Shown here in pieces: positions 53,290 to 64,000 of a DNA stretch of 64,000 nucleotides (position 1 is the first letter of the stretch; every line of letters starts with the position of its first letter). Under the pieces are notes generated by a model, which worked only from the letters and a program-made list of their open reading frames with translations, did no database searches and was not told the DNA's origin. The position numbers and the translations under genes are program-made. The DNA is taken from NCBI RefSeq assembly GCF_017875465.1, contig NZ_JAGGMQ010000001.1:3720001-3784000 (forward strand). Reading direction: 5' to 3'. This stretch comes from Winslowiella toletana (GTDB taxonomy: Bacteria; Pseudomonadota; Gammaproteobacteria; Enterobacterales; Enterobacteriaceae).

Positions 53290-54555
53290 ATGAAAATGAT
53301 GAATGCTAAACGTTTTTTTATCGCAAATGCGCTGGTGGCCGCACTGGGTTTGGTTGCTAACGCGCAGGCGGATGATGCTCAGTTAATTAAGCAGGGCGAG
53401 TATGTTTCCCGCCTCGGCGACTGTAGCGCCTGCCACTCCATTCCGGGTAAAGCGGAGTTTGCCGGTGGTCTGGCGATTGAGTCCAATCTGGGCACCATCT
53501 GGTCGACCAATATCACGCCGGATAAACAGCATGGCATCGGCAATTACAGCGAGCAGCAGTTTAATGATGCGGTGCGGAAAGGCGTGCTGCCGGACGGCAC
53601 TCGCCTCTATCCGGCGATGCCCTATCCGGATTACGCCAAAATCAGCGATGAAGATATGCATGCGCTGTACACATACTTTATGCAGGGTGTGAAACCAAGC
53701 GCTGAGCAGCCGCCGGAAACCGATCTCAGCTTCCCGTTTAGCCAGCGCTGGGGGATGCGTTTCTGGAACTGGGCGTTTGCCAGCGATAAGCCTTTCCAGC
53801 CAATTGGCGGCGCGTCAGCCGAGATTAATCGCGGCGCTTATCTGGTGGAGAGCCTCGGTCACTGTGGCAGCTGCCATACGCCGCGTGGTATTGGCATGAA
53901 TGAGAAAGCGCTCGACAGCAGCGACGAGCAGTTCCTCGCCGGTGGCAATCTTAACGGCTGGGAAGTGCCTTCACTGCGTGGTCTGCCACGCTGGAGCGAG
54001 AAAGAGATTGTCGATTATCTGGCTACCGGCCGTAATGATAAAGCGGCGGTTGGCGGTGAAATGACGTCGGTGGTCGAGCATAGCAGCTCATATATGACCG
54101 ATGCCGATCTGCAGGCGATCGCTTCTTATCTGAAGTTCCTTGGCGGCAATCCGGCGCTGGCGACCGGAGATGCGTCAGCGGCGCAGGCGACGGAAGCAAA
54201 ACTGACGGCGGCGAAAAACCTGAATCTGGGGGAACGTCTCTATCTGGATAACTGCGGCGCCTGTCACTTTGTTAGCGGCAAAGGCGCAGCGGGGATCTTC
54301 CCTGAACTGGATCAGGCGACGATTGTTAATGCGCAGGATCCGGGTGGGTTGATTCATACCATTCTGGCTGGCGCGCAGCAGCCATCCACCGCGCGTGCAC
54401 CGTCAACGCTGGTGATGCCTGGTTTTGCGCAGCGTCTGAATGATGATGAAGTGGCGCAGCTGGCGACCTTTATCCGTCAGGGATGGAGCAATAAAGCCCC
54501 GGCGGTGACCGCCGATCAGGTTAAAGATGTACGTGAGAAGCTGAAGACTCACTGA
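53290..54555 (+). CDS. Gluconate 2-dehydrogenase cytochrome c subunit, three haems
   Basis: A 421-residue exported cytochrome passing electrons from the flavoprotein to ubiquinone. Signal peptide MNAKRFFIANALVAALGLVA, cleavage near NAQA-DD. Three CXXCH sites: CSACH at 53422-53436, CGSCH at 53863-53877, CGACH at 54253-54267, each with a distal Met region (RLYPAMPYPDY, STLVMPGFAQRL). Nearby ATGs at 53290, 53296 and 53299 are alternatives; 53290 is taken. Last gene of the operon, followed by a strong hairpin. Confidence 0.95.
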   Translation: MKMMNAKRFFIANALVAALGLVANAQADDAQLIKQGEYVSRLGDCSACHSIPGKAEFAGGLAIESNLGTIWSTNITPDKQHGIGNYSEQQFNDAVRKGVLPDGTRLYPAMPYPDYAKISDEDMHALYTYFMQGVKPSAEQPPETDLSFPFSQRWGMRFWNWAFASDKPFQPIGGASAEINRGAYLVESLGHCGSCHTPRGIGMNEKALDSSDEQFLAGGNLNGWEVPSLRGLPRWSEKEIVDYLATGRNDKAAVGGEMTSVVEHSSSYMTDADLQAIASYLKFLGGNPALATGDASAAQATEAKLTAAKNLNLGERLYLDNCGACHFVSGKGAAGIFPELDQATIVNAQDPGGLIHTILAGAQQPSTARAPSTLVMPGFAQRLNDDEVAQLATFIRQGWSNKAPAVTADQVKDVREKLKTH

Positions 54556-54563
54556 TAAAGCGC

Positions 54564-54587
54564 GCTACCCGCCAGACGGCGGGTAGC
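54564..54587. terminator. Bidirectional terminator hairpin after the gluconate dehydrogenase operon
   Basis: GCTACCCGCC-AGAC-GGCGGGTAGC, a perfect 10-bp stem nine bases after the stop, followed by GGGTTT; the convergent SDR gene ends at 54593. Confidence 0.8.
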
Positions 54588-54592
54588 GGGTT

Positions 54593-55369
54593 TCAGAATG
54601 GCGTTTCCACCACGCCGCCATCAACGCGTAATGCTGCACCGGTAGTGGCTGACGCCTGCGGTGAACAGACATACACCACCATATTACTGACCTCTTCGAC
54701 ACTGGCGGCTCGCTGGATAATTGACGTCGGGCGGTTCGCTTTCACAAACTCCACGCCCAGTTGCTCAAGATCAGCGCCTTGCTCCAGCTCCTGTTTAAAG
54801 AAATCGGCAAAGCCATCCGACAGCGTCGGGCCAGGCAGCACCGAATTTACGGTGACGCCGCTGCCCGCAGCGGCTTTCGCCAGTCCGCGCGACAGCGCCA
54901 GCAGGGCGGTTTTACTGAAACCGTAGTGGATCATATCGGCAGGAATATTGATCGCCGATTCTGAAGAGAGAAATACCACCCGGCCCCAGTTATTTTTCAG
55001 CATCTGCGGCATCCACGCGCGGCTCAGGCGTACTGCGGACATCACATTGATATCAAAAATGTTTTGCCAGACCCGATCGTCGGTGGCAAAGAAGTCGCTT
55101 TGCGGGAAAATACCGACATTATTGACCAGAATATCGCAGTGCGGCTCGGCCTTAACCAGTGCGCTACAGCCTGCTTCGGTGCCTAAATCCACCAGATGGC
55201 CACGCGCGTTATTGCCCAGCGAACTGACCAGCTGATCAATCTGCGCCTGGGTCCGGCCGGTCACCACCACTGTGGCGCCGGCCGCCGCCAGACCCTGCGC
55301 GATCCCTTTACCAATCCCCTTGGTTGAACCCGTCACTACGGCGGTTTTGCCGGTTAAATCAATGTTCAT
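54593..55369 (-). CDS. Short-chain dehydrogenase/reductase
   Basis: A 258-residue classical SDR: GKTAVVTGSTKGIGKGIAQG (TGxxxGIG), ILVNNVGIFPQ (NNxG), catalytic Ser in VVFLSSESAINI and Tyr-Lys in MIHYGFSKTALLALSRGLA, ending ATTGAALRVDGGVVETPF. NAD(P)-dependent, cytoplasmic. Convergent with the gluconate dehydrogenase operon but not part of it; a role in sugar acid or ketogluconate metabolism would be guesswork. Confidence 0.92.
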   Translation of the reverse strand: MNIDLTGKTAVVTGSTKGIGKGIAQGLAAAGATVVVTGRTQAQIDQLVSSLGNNARGHLVDLGTEAGCSALVKAEPHCDILVNNVGIFPQSDFFATDDRVWQNIFDINVMSAVRLSRAWMPQMLKNNWGRVVFLSSESAINIPADMIHYGFSKTALLALSRGLAKAAAGSGVTVNSVLPGPTLSDGFADFFKQELEQGADLEQLGVEFVKANRPTSIIQRAASVEEVSNMVVYVCSPQASATTGAALRVDGGVVETPF

Positions 55370-55584
55370 TATCTTCTCCTGTGCAAATCAGCGATAACTA
55401 AGGATGTTATTCAGTGTAGACACGATTCAGCCGCAGATCGCCGCCACTCTGTATCACATTGTGTCATCACGGGATTAATCTGTTTTTGGTCACTTATGCG
55501 CAATTTTATTGCTGTTGATAGTGAGAAATACCCTAAGCTTTAGCCTGTTTAATCATGTTAACCGGGAAAATAACGGGAGAGAGT

Positions 55585-56400
55585 ATGTCTGAGGTTAAGC
55601 TGATCGCGGTGGATATGGATGGTACATTTCTCGACAGTCACAAACAGTACAACCGGGCGCGTTTCGCGCGGCAATATCAGCAACTGAAAGCGCGCGATAT
55701 TCGCTTTGTGGTCGCCAGCGGCAATCAGTATTTCCAGTTAAAATCTTTCTTTCCGGATATTGAACGGGAAATCGCTTTTGTCGCCGAAAATGGCGCTTAT
55801 ATTGTCGACCAGCAGGAGGATATTTTTGTCGGTGAGTTCAGTAATGAAAATGTCCGCGCGATTCTCGCCACCCTGGCGCAGATCAGTGACCTGAACTATG
55901 TGATTTGCGGCAAAAACAGTGCTTATATTCCGCGCGGTCAAAGCCCGGACTATTATCAGAAAATGACGCACTACTGTCATCGCCTGCAAGAGATCGACAG
56001 CATTGACGAGGTGGACGACACCATTTTCAAATTTGCCCTCAATCTGTCGGACGATTATGTGGCGGATTTTATGCGTAATATCGATATTGCCCACAATGGC
56101 GTGACCACACCGGTCACCAGCGGACATGGTTCGGTCGATCTGATTATTCCTGGTTTACATAAAGCGCACGGACTGGCGCTGTTACAGAAAAAGTGGGGCA
56201 TCGAAGATCATCAGGTGGTGGCGTTTGGCGACGGCGGTAACGATCTGGAGATGCTGACGCAGGCGGGCTATGGTTTTGCGATGGCCAATGCGCCGCAGAG
56301 AGTGAAGGACGCGGCAAATTACCAGACCGACAGTAATAATGACGAAGGTGTGTTAAATGTGATTCAGCAGATTATTGATCGCCAGCCGCCATTTAATTAA
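55585..56400 (+). CDS. Cof-type HAD-IIB sugar phosphatase (YbiV/SupH-like)
   Basis: A 271-residue HAD phosphatase: motif I VDMDGTFLDSHKQYN, motif II in VVASGNQYFQLKSFF, motif III Lys in GLHKAHGLALLQKKWG and motif IV FGDGGNDLEMLTQAG. The cap is the Cof IIB type. The pattern FVVASGNQYFQL and IDLIIPGLHKA-like text match YbiV (SupH). ATG 55585 follows GGGAGAGAG. It overlaps the end of ascG by eight bases, convergently. Substrates likely sugar phosphates such as those made by the nearby PTS. Confidence 0.9.
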   Translation: MSEVKLIAVDMDGTFLDSHKQYNRARFARQYQQLKARDIRFVVASGNQYFQLKSFFPDIEREIAFVAENGAYIVDQQEDIFVGEFSNENVRAILATLAQISDLNYVICGKNSAYIPRGQSPDYYQKMTHYCHRLQEIDSIDEVDDTIFKFALNLSDDYVADFMRNIDIAHNGVTTPVTSGHGSVDLIIPGLHKAHGLALLQKKWGIEDHQVVAFGDGGNDLEMLTQAGYGFAMANAPQRVKDAANYQTDSNNDEGVLNVIQQIIDRQPPFN

Positions 56401-57403
56401 TCGCTGGCGTGACCGATTCGCGAATAATCAGCTGGCCGCGGAAGGGGGTAAGCGGTGGATTCGGCTTACCCTCCAGCAAATTAACCAGCCGGTCCAGCGT
56501 ATCTTTAATCATTTCCGCTACCGGCACATGCACGGTGGTTAATGTCGGAATATAAAACGACGCCATCGGAATATCATCGAAACTGAGCAGCGATATTTGT
56601 TGCGGCACCGCAATGCCCGCCTGGTAGAACGCCCGCGCGGCGCCGGTCGCCATATCATCATTGCTGGCGACCAGGGCGCTAAAGCTGACGCCGCGCGCCA
56701 GCAGGGTTTCAGCGGCGACGCGCCCGCTGTCGGGTGTCCAGTCGCCATGCACCACCCGTGCAGCCTCCCAGCCAATACCGTTTTCCTGCAACGCCTGCTG
56801 ATAGCCAGCATAGCGGCTTTCACTGGTCGGCGACCCCTGCGAACCGCTGATAAAAGCAATCTCACGATGCCCCTGCGTAATCAGATAATTGATCGCGCTG
56901 ACGCTGTCCTGCTGATGTTCGGCGTAAACACAGTTATCCGGATGGCGTTCCAGCTTGCGGTTAACCACCATAATCGGCTGCTGATGCTGCTCAATGATCT
57001 CATCCATTTCTGCCGGCGTCAGAAAGCGCGGATAAATAATAATCGCGTCGCAACGCAGATCCAGTAAGAACTGAATCGCCTGGCGCTCCTCTTCCGCACT
57101 GTGTTTACCATCGGCAAGGATCAGCTGGCGGCCATGGTTTTCCGTCAGGGTCGCGGTCTGAAACAGCAATTCGCTGAAGTAGGGGCCATGGTACAGAGTA
57201 TTGGTGACCACCAGACCAATGCTTTGCGATTTGCGCGTCGCCAGGTTGCGCGCCAGCAGATTAGGGCGGTAACCGGTCTCTTCAATCGCTTTAAACACGC
57301 GGTCTTTGGTGGTTTTGCTGACATAGCTATTTCCGGCCAGTACGCGTGAAACCGTTGCCTTGGAAACACCGGCTTTGTTGGCCACGTCAAGCATCGTTGT
57401 CAT
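56393..57403 (-). CDS. ascG: LacI-family repressor AscG of the beta-glucoside operon
   Basis: A 336-residue repressor, the same length as E. coli AscG: HTH MTTMLDVANKAGVSKATVSR with hinge YRPNLLARNLATRKSQSIGL, then the binding core (NTLYHGPYFSELLFQTATLT, IIIYPRFLTPAEMDEIIEQ, SLLSFDDIPMASFYIPTLTT). It is divergent from the PTS operon; an operator TGAAACCGGTTGCA at 57755 matches the AscG-type half-site pair. Start 57403 fits the family; upstream in-frame codons run into repeats. Confidence 0.92.
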   Translation of the reverse strand: MTTMLDVANKAGVSKATVSRVLAGNSYVSKTTKDRVFKAIEETGYRPNLLARNLATRKSQSIGLVVTNTLYHGPYFSELLFQTATLTENHGRQLILADGKHSAEEERQAIQFLLDLRCDAIIIYPRFLTPAEMDEIIEQHQQPIMVVNRKLERHPDNCVYAEHQQDSVSAINYLITQGHREIAFISGSQGSPTSESRYAGYQQALQENGIGWEAARVVHGDWTPDSGRVAAETLLARGVSFSALVASNDDMATGAARAFYQAGIAVPQQISLLSFDDIPMASFYIPTLTTVHVPVAEMIKDTLDRLVNLLEGKPNPPLTPFRGQLIIRESVTPAIN

Positions 57404-57430
57404 ACGAAGTTCCTTGAATGGATTCCAGGC

Positions 57431-57544
57431 GGGCGGCGAAAACGCCGCCCCTGCAACCAGATCTCTGAACATTGCAGGGGCGGCGAAAAGCCGCCCCTGC
57501 AACCGGATCTCTGAAACATTGTAGGGGCGGCGTTTTCGCCGCCC
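57431..57544. repeat. Three tandem REP-like palindromes
   Basis: GGGCGGCG-AAAA-CGCCGCCC at 57431-57450, GGGGCGGC-GAAAA-GCCGCCCC at 57477-57497 and GGGGCGGCG-TTTT-CGCCGCCC at 57524-57544. They are spaced 26-27 bp apart by nearly identical spacers (CTGCAACC.GATCTCTGAA.CATTG). The core is the same as at 2205-2224 and 62721-62741. Confidence 0.85.
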
Positions 57545-57721
57545 GATTAGTCAGAGAGTTTACCGTATAGTTATAGTAAAGGGTAAGGGTTAACGATGAA
57601 ATAAATACTTTATAAGGCTTCTTTTTTTTCGTTAAAAATAAATCATAGCGGCGTAGTAATTATTTTGCTCTGTGATCAAACCCCCCGATCTTAATCATGA
57701 ATTTATCCCTTGCTGGTCGTT

Positions 57722-57737
57722 TGCGATCCGAATCACA
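57722..57737 (+). promoter_or_regulatory. Probable CRP site of the beta-glucoside operon
   Basis: TGCGA-TCCGAA-TCACA, one mismatch to TGTGA-N6-TCACA, 85 bp before the IIB gene and 18 bp before the AscG-type operator. Confidence 0.6.
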
Positions 57738-57754
57738 AAATGTGAAAAGTAATA

Positions 57755-57768
57755 TGAAACCGGTTGCA
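57755..57768 (+). promoter_or_regulatory. AscG-type operator
   Basis: TGAAACCGGTTGCA, a near-perfect LacI-family palindrome (TGAAACCGGTTTCA in the E. coli asc operon), 54 bp before the first PTS gene. Confidence 0.7.
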
Positions 57769-57821
57769 GATTGTTGCTTGATTTGCCTAAATTTGGGTAA
57801 ACAACAGGTAAGGAGATCGGG

Positions 57822-58139
57822 ATGAATAAAATATTACTGTGCTGCGCCGGCGGGATGTCTACCAGTATGCTGATGCAGAGAATGGAAAAAGAGGCGAAAG
57901 AACAGGGCATTGCCGTTGAGATGCAGGCGGTGGGTTTTGATGAATTCGCTGATCAGATTGCGGCCTGGGACTGCTGCCTGTTGGGGCCGCAGATTAAGTA
58001 TAAATTAGTCGAGTTCCAGGCGATTGCCGCTGAGAAGCAGAAACCGGTTGCGGTCATTAATACCATGGATTACGGCATGATGAATGGCAAGAAAGTGCTG
58101 CATGATGCGCTGGCATTAATTCAGTCTCACGGAGAATAA
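57822..58139 (+). CDS. PTS cellobiose/beta-glucoside EIIB
   Basis: A 105-residue lactose/cellobiose-class IIB protein. The phospho-cysteine is Cys8 in ILLCCAGGMSTSMLMQRM, followed by GIAVEMQAVGFDEFA and LLGPQIKYKLVEFQ. It receives phosphate from IIA and passes it to the sugar on IIC. First gene of a five-gene operon; the IIC gene starts two bases after its stop. Ribosome site AAGGAG. Confidence 0.95.
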   Translation: MNKILLCCAGGMSTSMLMQRMEKEAKEQGIAVEMQAVGFDEFADQIAAWDCCLLGPQIKYKLVEFQAIAAEKQKPVAVINTMDYGMMNGKKVLHDALALIQSHGE

Positions 58140-58141
58140 TA

Positions 58142-59449
58142 ATGAGCACAATCAGTGAGTCATTATTTGGCATTATCGAAAATAAAATCAGCCCGGTAGC
58201 AGCAAAACTTTCCAACCAGCGGCATGTGGTGGCGATTAAAGATGGTTTTATCTCGTCGATGCCATTCCTGATTGTGGGCTCATTTATGCTGCTGTTCGCC
58301 CATCCGCCGTTCAGTGCTGACAGCCAGTGGCTGATCGCCAAATGGTGGCTGGGGATGGTGGCGCGTTATTCTGACCAGATTATGATGCCGTATAATATGA
58401 CGATGGGCATTATGGCGGTGTATATCGCCAGTGCTATCTCCTATAACCTGGCGCAGAGCTACAAAATGAACGGCTTTATGGCCGCCTGTCTGTCGCTGAT
58501 GTCATTTCTGCTGGTGGCCGCGCCACAAAGCAATGGCAGCCTGCCGGTGGGTTCGCTGGGCGGCGAAGGCATATTCACCGCCATTCTGGTGGCGCTGTAT
58601 ACCACCGAGCTGATGCACTTTCTGCAGAAACACCATATCGGCATTAAATTACCCGAGCAGGTGCCGCCGAAGATCCGCCAGTCCTTTGATCTGCTGATCC
58701 CGATTCTGGCGATCTTCCTGACGCTGTTCCCGCTAAGTCTGTTTATGCAGAGCCATTTTGGCATGCTGCTGCCACAGGCGATTATGGCGATCTTTGCGCC
58801 GATTATCTCGGCATCCGATTCACTGCCTGCGGTATTAATTGCCGTGCTGCTCTGTCATCTGCTGTGGTTTGCCGGTATTCACGGCGCGGTGATTGTTGGC
58901 GGTATCTTGCAGGCGTTCTGGCTGACCAACCTCGGAATTAACCAGCAGGCGCTGAATACCGGCGCGCCGATTACTCAGATTTTTATCGAGCCATTCTGGC
59001 AATTCTTTATCGTTGTCGGCGGTTCCGGTTCCACCATGGGGCTGGTGTTCCTCTATCTGCGCAGCAGTGCGGCGCATCTGCGTTCGATTGGCAAGCTGGG
59101 CCTGGTGCCAAGCATGTTCAATATCAACGAGCCGATTATCTTCGGTTCGCCGGTGGTGATGAATCCGCTGCTGTTTATTCCGTTTATTACCGCGCCGCTG
59201 GTCAACGCCATTATTGCCTGGATCGCCACCCGTACCGACCTGGTGAATCATGTGGTGTCGCTGGCGCCCTGGACCACCCCGGGACCGATTGGCGCCGCCT
59301 GGTCTACCGGCTGGGATTTCCGCGCGATTATCCTGGTTGCGGTGCTGATTGGCGTATCGACCCTGATTTACTACCCGTTCTTCAAAATGTATGAGCGTCA
59401 GCTGCTGGCGCAAGAAGAAGAGACATTGCAACCTGCGGAGAGCCACTAA
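58142..59449 (+). CDS. PTS cellobiose/beta-glucoside EIIC permease
   Basis: A 435-residue inner-membrane channel of the lactose/cellobiose class, about 10 TM segments. Marks: LSNQRHVVAIKDGFISSMPF, AFWLTNLGINQQALNTGAP, VVGGSGSTMGLVFLYLRSSA, and the substrate-binding FNINEPIIFGSPVVMNPLLF. Ends TAATG, sharing a base with the IIA start. Unlike E. coli AscF, which is a fused glucose-class IIBC, this system has separate lac-class proteins behind an AscG repressor. Confidence 0.95.
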   Translation: MSTISESLFGIIENKISPVAAKLSNQRHVVAIKDGFISSMPFLIVGSFMLLFAHPPFSADSQWLIAKWWLGMVARYSDQIMMPYNMTMGIMAVYIASAISYNLAQSYKMNGFMAACLSLMSFLLVAAPQSNGSLPVGSLGGEGIFTAILVALYTTELMHFLQKHHIGIKLPEQVPPKIRQSFDLLIPILAIFLTLFPLSLFMQSHFGMLLPQAIMAIFAPIISASDSLPAVLIAVLLCHLLWFAGIHGAVIVGGILQAFWLTNLGINQQALNTGAPITQIFIEPFWQFFIVVGGSGSTMGLVFLYLRSSAAHLRSIGKLGLVPSMFNINEPIIFGSPVVMNPLLFIPFITAPLVNAIIAWIATRTDLVNHVVSLAPWTTPGPIGAAWSTGWDFRAIILVAVLIGVSTLIYYPFFKMYERQLLAQEEETLQPAESH

Positions 59450-59772
59450 TGGAACTTGATGAAACAACGGTGATGGAGCTGATTATCCATGCGGGCGAAG
59501 CACGATCGCTGTCGATGGAAGCACTGCGCGCCGCGCGTAAATATGAGTGGGCGACAGCTGATGAGCTGCTGAGCGGCGCCACTGCTGCGGCTAAAGAGGC
59601 GCATAAAATTCAAACCGCGCTGATTGGCGCCGATGAAGGCTGCGGCAAGATCCCGGTCAATCTGATTCTGGTGCATGCACAGGACCATTTGATGAACGCC
59701 ATGCTGTGCCGCGAACTGGCGGAAGAGATCATTGGCTTACATCGCGAGATTGCGGCACTTAAACAGCGTTAA
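59449..59772 (+). CDS. PTS cellobiose/beta-glucoside EIIA
   Basis: A 107-residue lac-class IIA: MELIIHAGEARSLSMEALRA, then LSGATAAAKEAHKIQTALIG and LILVHAQDHLMNAMLCRELA, with the phospho-histidine in VHAQDHLM. Forms a trimeric helical bundle in the cytoplasm and takes phosphate from HPr. Coupled to the IIC gene by TAATG. Confidence 0.95.
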   Translation: MELDETTVMELIIHAGEARSLSMEALRAARKYEWATADELLSGATAAAKEAHKIQTALIGADEGCGKIPVNLILVHAQDHLMNAMLCRELAEEIIGLHREIAALKQR

Positions 59773-59787
59773 TTTCAGGAGAAGAGG

Positions 59788-62686
<2,899 letters not shown>

Positions 62687-62693
62687 CACCCCG

Positions 62694-62741
62694 GGAGCCG
62701 AAAACGGCTCCCCTACTGTAGGGGCGGCGTTCTCGCCGCCC
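62694..62741. repeat. Composite palindromic repeat, copy 2
   Basis: GGGAGCC-GAAAAC-GGCTCCC at about 62694-62713 followed by GGGGCGGCG-TTCT-CGCCGCCC at 62721-62741: the same two palindromes as after cysS. Here they sit between convergent genes. Confidence 0.8.
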
Positions 62742-62747
62742 GTGTCG

Positions 62748-62942
62748 CTATCGTGCCTGACGCATCTGATCGGCGACGTGGCGTAACATCTCTTTATAGG
62801 CCGCGTTGCCGGTCTCTTCGCGCTTTTTATGCAAGTAATTGATAATGCCTGAACGGCTGATAGGCTCACGTGTGGCTATCATCGCCAGCACCGCTTCACC
62901 CACCTCTTGTTCGATAACGCCGGATTGCACATCGTAGCTCAT
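62748..62942 (-). CDS. YmgB/AriR-family small regulatory protein
   Basis: A 64-residue helical protein: MSYDVQSGVIEQEVGEAVLA, MIATREPISRSGIINYLHKK, REETGNAAYKEMLRHVADQM. The pattern (E..IGEAV..I......I.R..I...L....E......Y...L) is that of the YmgB/AriR/YcgZ biofilm and Rcs connector group. ATG 62942 follows AGGTG; an upstream GTG would place the start inside that ribosome site. Confidence 0.65.
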   Translation of the reverse strand: MSYDVQSGVIEQEVGEAVLAMIATREPISRSGIINYLHKKREETGNAAYKEMLRHVADQMRQAR

Positions 62943-63229
62943 GGGGTTCACCTGTTAATTCGCTCACCTGGTCTGTTGCTACCTATAGCACCAATTTCCA
63001 TTTTTTTTTGCCACCGCTAAAGCATTTTGCAAAAAATGCTGCCAGCACTTCCCACTGCCCCGGCAGGACAGGCCGCGCTACCGGTAAATGGAATTCACTT
63101 TTTACGCGCCAGGCGCCAGCAAAAAATCCTAAAGTTACAGAAATGCGACAGTCTGGTCAGCTGTGTTCAGTAGCAAGCGTATAATTCAATCGCTTTAATA
63201 AAACTAAACAAACCGTGGGGGGCTGAACA

Positions 63230-63424
63230 GTGTTCGCATATTATTACGTGACCAGGACGCCGCAAAGAAACGGGTTTCATGCAGTGCATATTAAAGGTTG
63301 TAAGTTGATACCGGAGATGGAGAAAAGAGTTTTCCTTGGCAGTTTTTATAATTCACACAATGCCTTAATGACGGCGAAGATCTATTATCCCCAATCGAGG
63401 AAATGTGCTTTTTGTTTGTTATAA
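63230..63424 (+). CDS. Small hypothetical protein
   Basis: A 64-residue frame from GTG 63230: MFAYYYVTRTPQRNGFHAVH, IKGCKLIPEMEKRVFLGSFY, NSHNALMTAKIYYPQSRKCA, FCLL. Basic, aromatic-rich, with two Cys at the end (KCAFC). It resembles no family I can name. GGGGGGCTGAAC upstream gives a fair ribosome site. AT-rich codon use suggests either a small regulatory peptide or recent acquisition. Confidence 0.5.
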   Translation: MFAYYYVTRTPQRNGFHAVHIKGCKLIPEMEKRVFLGSFYNSHNALMTAKIYYPQSRKCAFCLL

Positions 63425-63548
63425 AATCAGGCTGTCGAATTGCCGAGTTATGTTTGTCACAAATCACATATTTAGTTTCGTTATGAAATAGTTAACCTGA
63501 GCACTGAATTTATGGTGGATAACAGCATTTTTTCAGTGCTCAGACGGA

Positions 63549-64000
63549 TTATTCTTTCGGCCAGGCAGCATCCAGCAGTTGACGCTGCTGCTGTTCCGTA
63601 TAAGTGACCAGTGAATTTTTGCTGTTGGATCGTGCCAGAATCCACTGTTTATCGGCTTCACTTAGCGGTTGCGGCTGTAGCCAGAACGGGCTGATGGCAT
63701 GGCTTTTCAGCCATTCGACCAGCTGTAACGCGGGTGTGGCGCTGGATTCAGCAAACAGCTTGTCCGCCAGTTCCGCCATTAACTGGCGTTGCTGGGGATG
63801 TTCGCTCTGATTAAGCAGGGTCAGAAACGGCAGCAGCAGACGGCCACAGACTTCGCCGTGATGATAATCTTTAATCGCGCCCAGCTCACCGGCAATACCG
63901 TGGATCACGCCAAGACCCGCCATACTCAGACTCACGCCCCCCAGCCAGGAAGCCATCATCATCTGTTCGCGTGCCGCATCGCCGCGCGTGCCAGTGTCAT
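63549..64000 (-). CDS. Iron-containing alcohol dehydrogenase, C-terminal part
   Basis: The frame is open to the window edge and reads DTGTRGDAAREQMMMASWLG, GVSLSMAGLGVIHGIAGELG, AIKDYHHGEVCGRLLLPFLT and SPFWLQPQPLSEADKQWILA. The metal-binding His residues of group III Fe-ADH lie in VIHGIAG and YHHGEVCG. About 150 of some 380 residues are inside the window. Substrate type (lactaldehyde, butanol, EutG-like) cannot be judged. Confidence 0.85.
   Translation of the reverse strand, partial: DTGTRGDAAREQMMMASWLGGVSLSMAGLGVIHGIAGELGAIKDYHHGEVCGRLLLPFLTLLNQSEHPQQRQLMAELADKLFAESSATPALQLVEWLKSHAISPFWLQPQPLSEADKQWILARSNSKNSLVTYTEQQQRQLLDAAWPKE

Overview
The window reads as a chromosomal segment of an enterobacterium of the Erwinia/Pantoea type (Erwiniaceae). 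The left end keeps the E. coli order ppiB - cysS - ybcJ - folD - tRNA-Arg(UCU). Much of the rest is typical of plant-associated relatives: PQQ glucose dehydrogenase, a membrane gluconate dehydrogenase operon, kduD with a sugar-uronate type transporter, a type III effector/chaperone pair under a probable HrpL promoter, and ERIC and REP-like repeats. The genus is inferred from gene content only. I saw no rRNA genes, CRISPR array, replication origin or intact insertion sequence.

Layout. 1-4.1 kb is housekeeping. 4.1-10.2 kb is a decayed mobile island beside tRNA-Arg: an integrase tail, a broken hcp gene, a fragment, two lipoproteins, IS66 and IS3 remnants, an unknown two-gene operon with a membrane partner, a ruined YefM/YoeB pair and a DUF6979 gene. 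10.2-12.0 kb holds a putative type III effector and its CesT-type chaperone. 12.2-16.1 kb is mixed core: an RcnB-like protein, roxA, hicAB and a yecA-like gene.

16.1-26.1 kb is a C4-dicarboxylate module: class I fumarase, a DASS transporter, a soluble three-domain flavin fumarate reductase with its own ApbE flavin transferase, and a DcuS/DcuR-like two-component system. Together they should import and dehydrate dicarboxylates and use fumarate as an electron sink in the cytoplasm. 26.2-33 kb carries an orphan HicB, a membrane protein, gcd, a chemoreceptor and a secreted hydrolase. 33-36.1 kb is a probable CRP/KdgR-controlled transporter plus kduD. 36.2-39.2 kb is a LysR/DoxX/YqjG/esterase group. 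39.3-40.7 kb is a probable peptidoglycan-cleaving effector with an LprI-like immunity lipoprotein-type partner.

41.2-45.1 kb is an alpha-galactoside module (melB, melA, AraC regulator). 45.0-48.8 kb is a rearranged zone: a pentapeptide-repeat gene sits between a 33-bp exact duplication of the araC 3' end, followed by a broken second gluconate-dehydrogenase locus and a headless LacI gene joined by a deletion. 48.9-50.2 kb has a YmcF/YnfQ-type small protein, apparently starting at ATT, and an aldo/keto reductase. 50.7-54.6 kb is the intact gluconate dehydrogenase operon behind two Fur-box-like sites; with Gcd it would convert glucose to 2-ketogluconate in the periplasm. 54.6-57.4 kb holds an SDR, a HAD phosphatase and AscG. 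57.8-62.7 kb is a beta-glucoside PTS operon (IIB, IIC, IIA, two GH1 enzymes). The window ends inside an iron-containing alcohol dehydrogenase gene.
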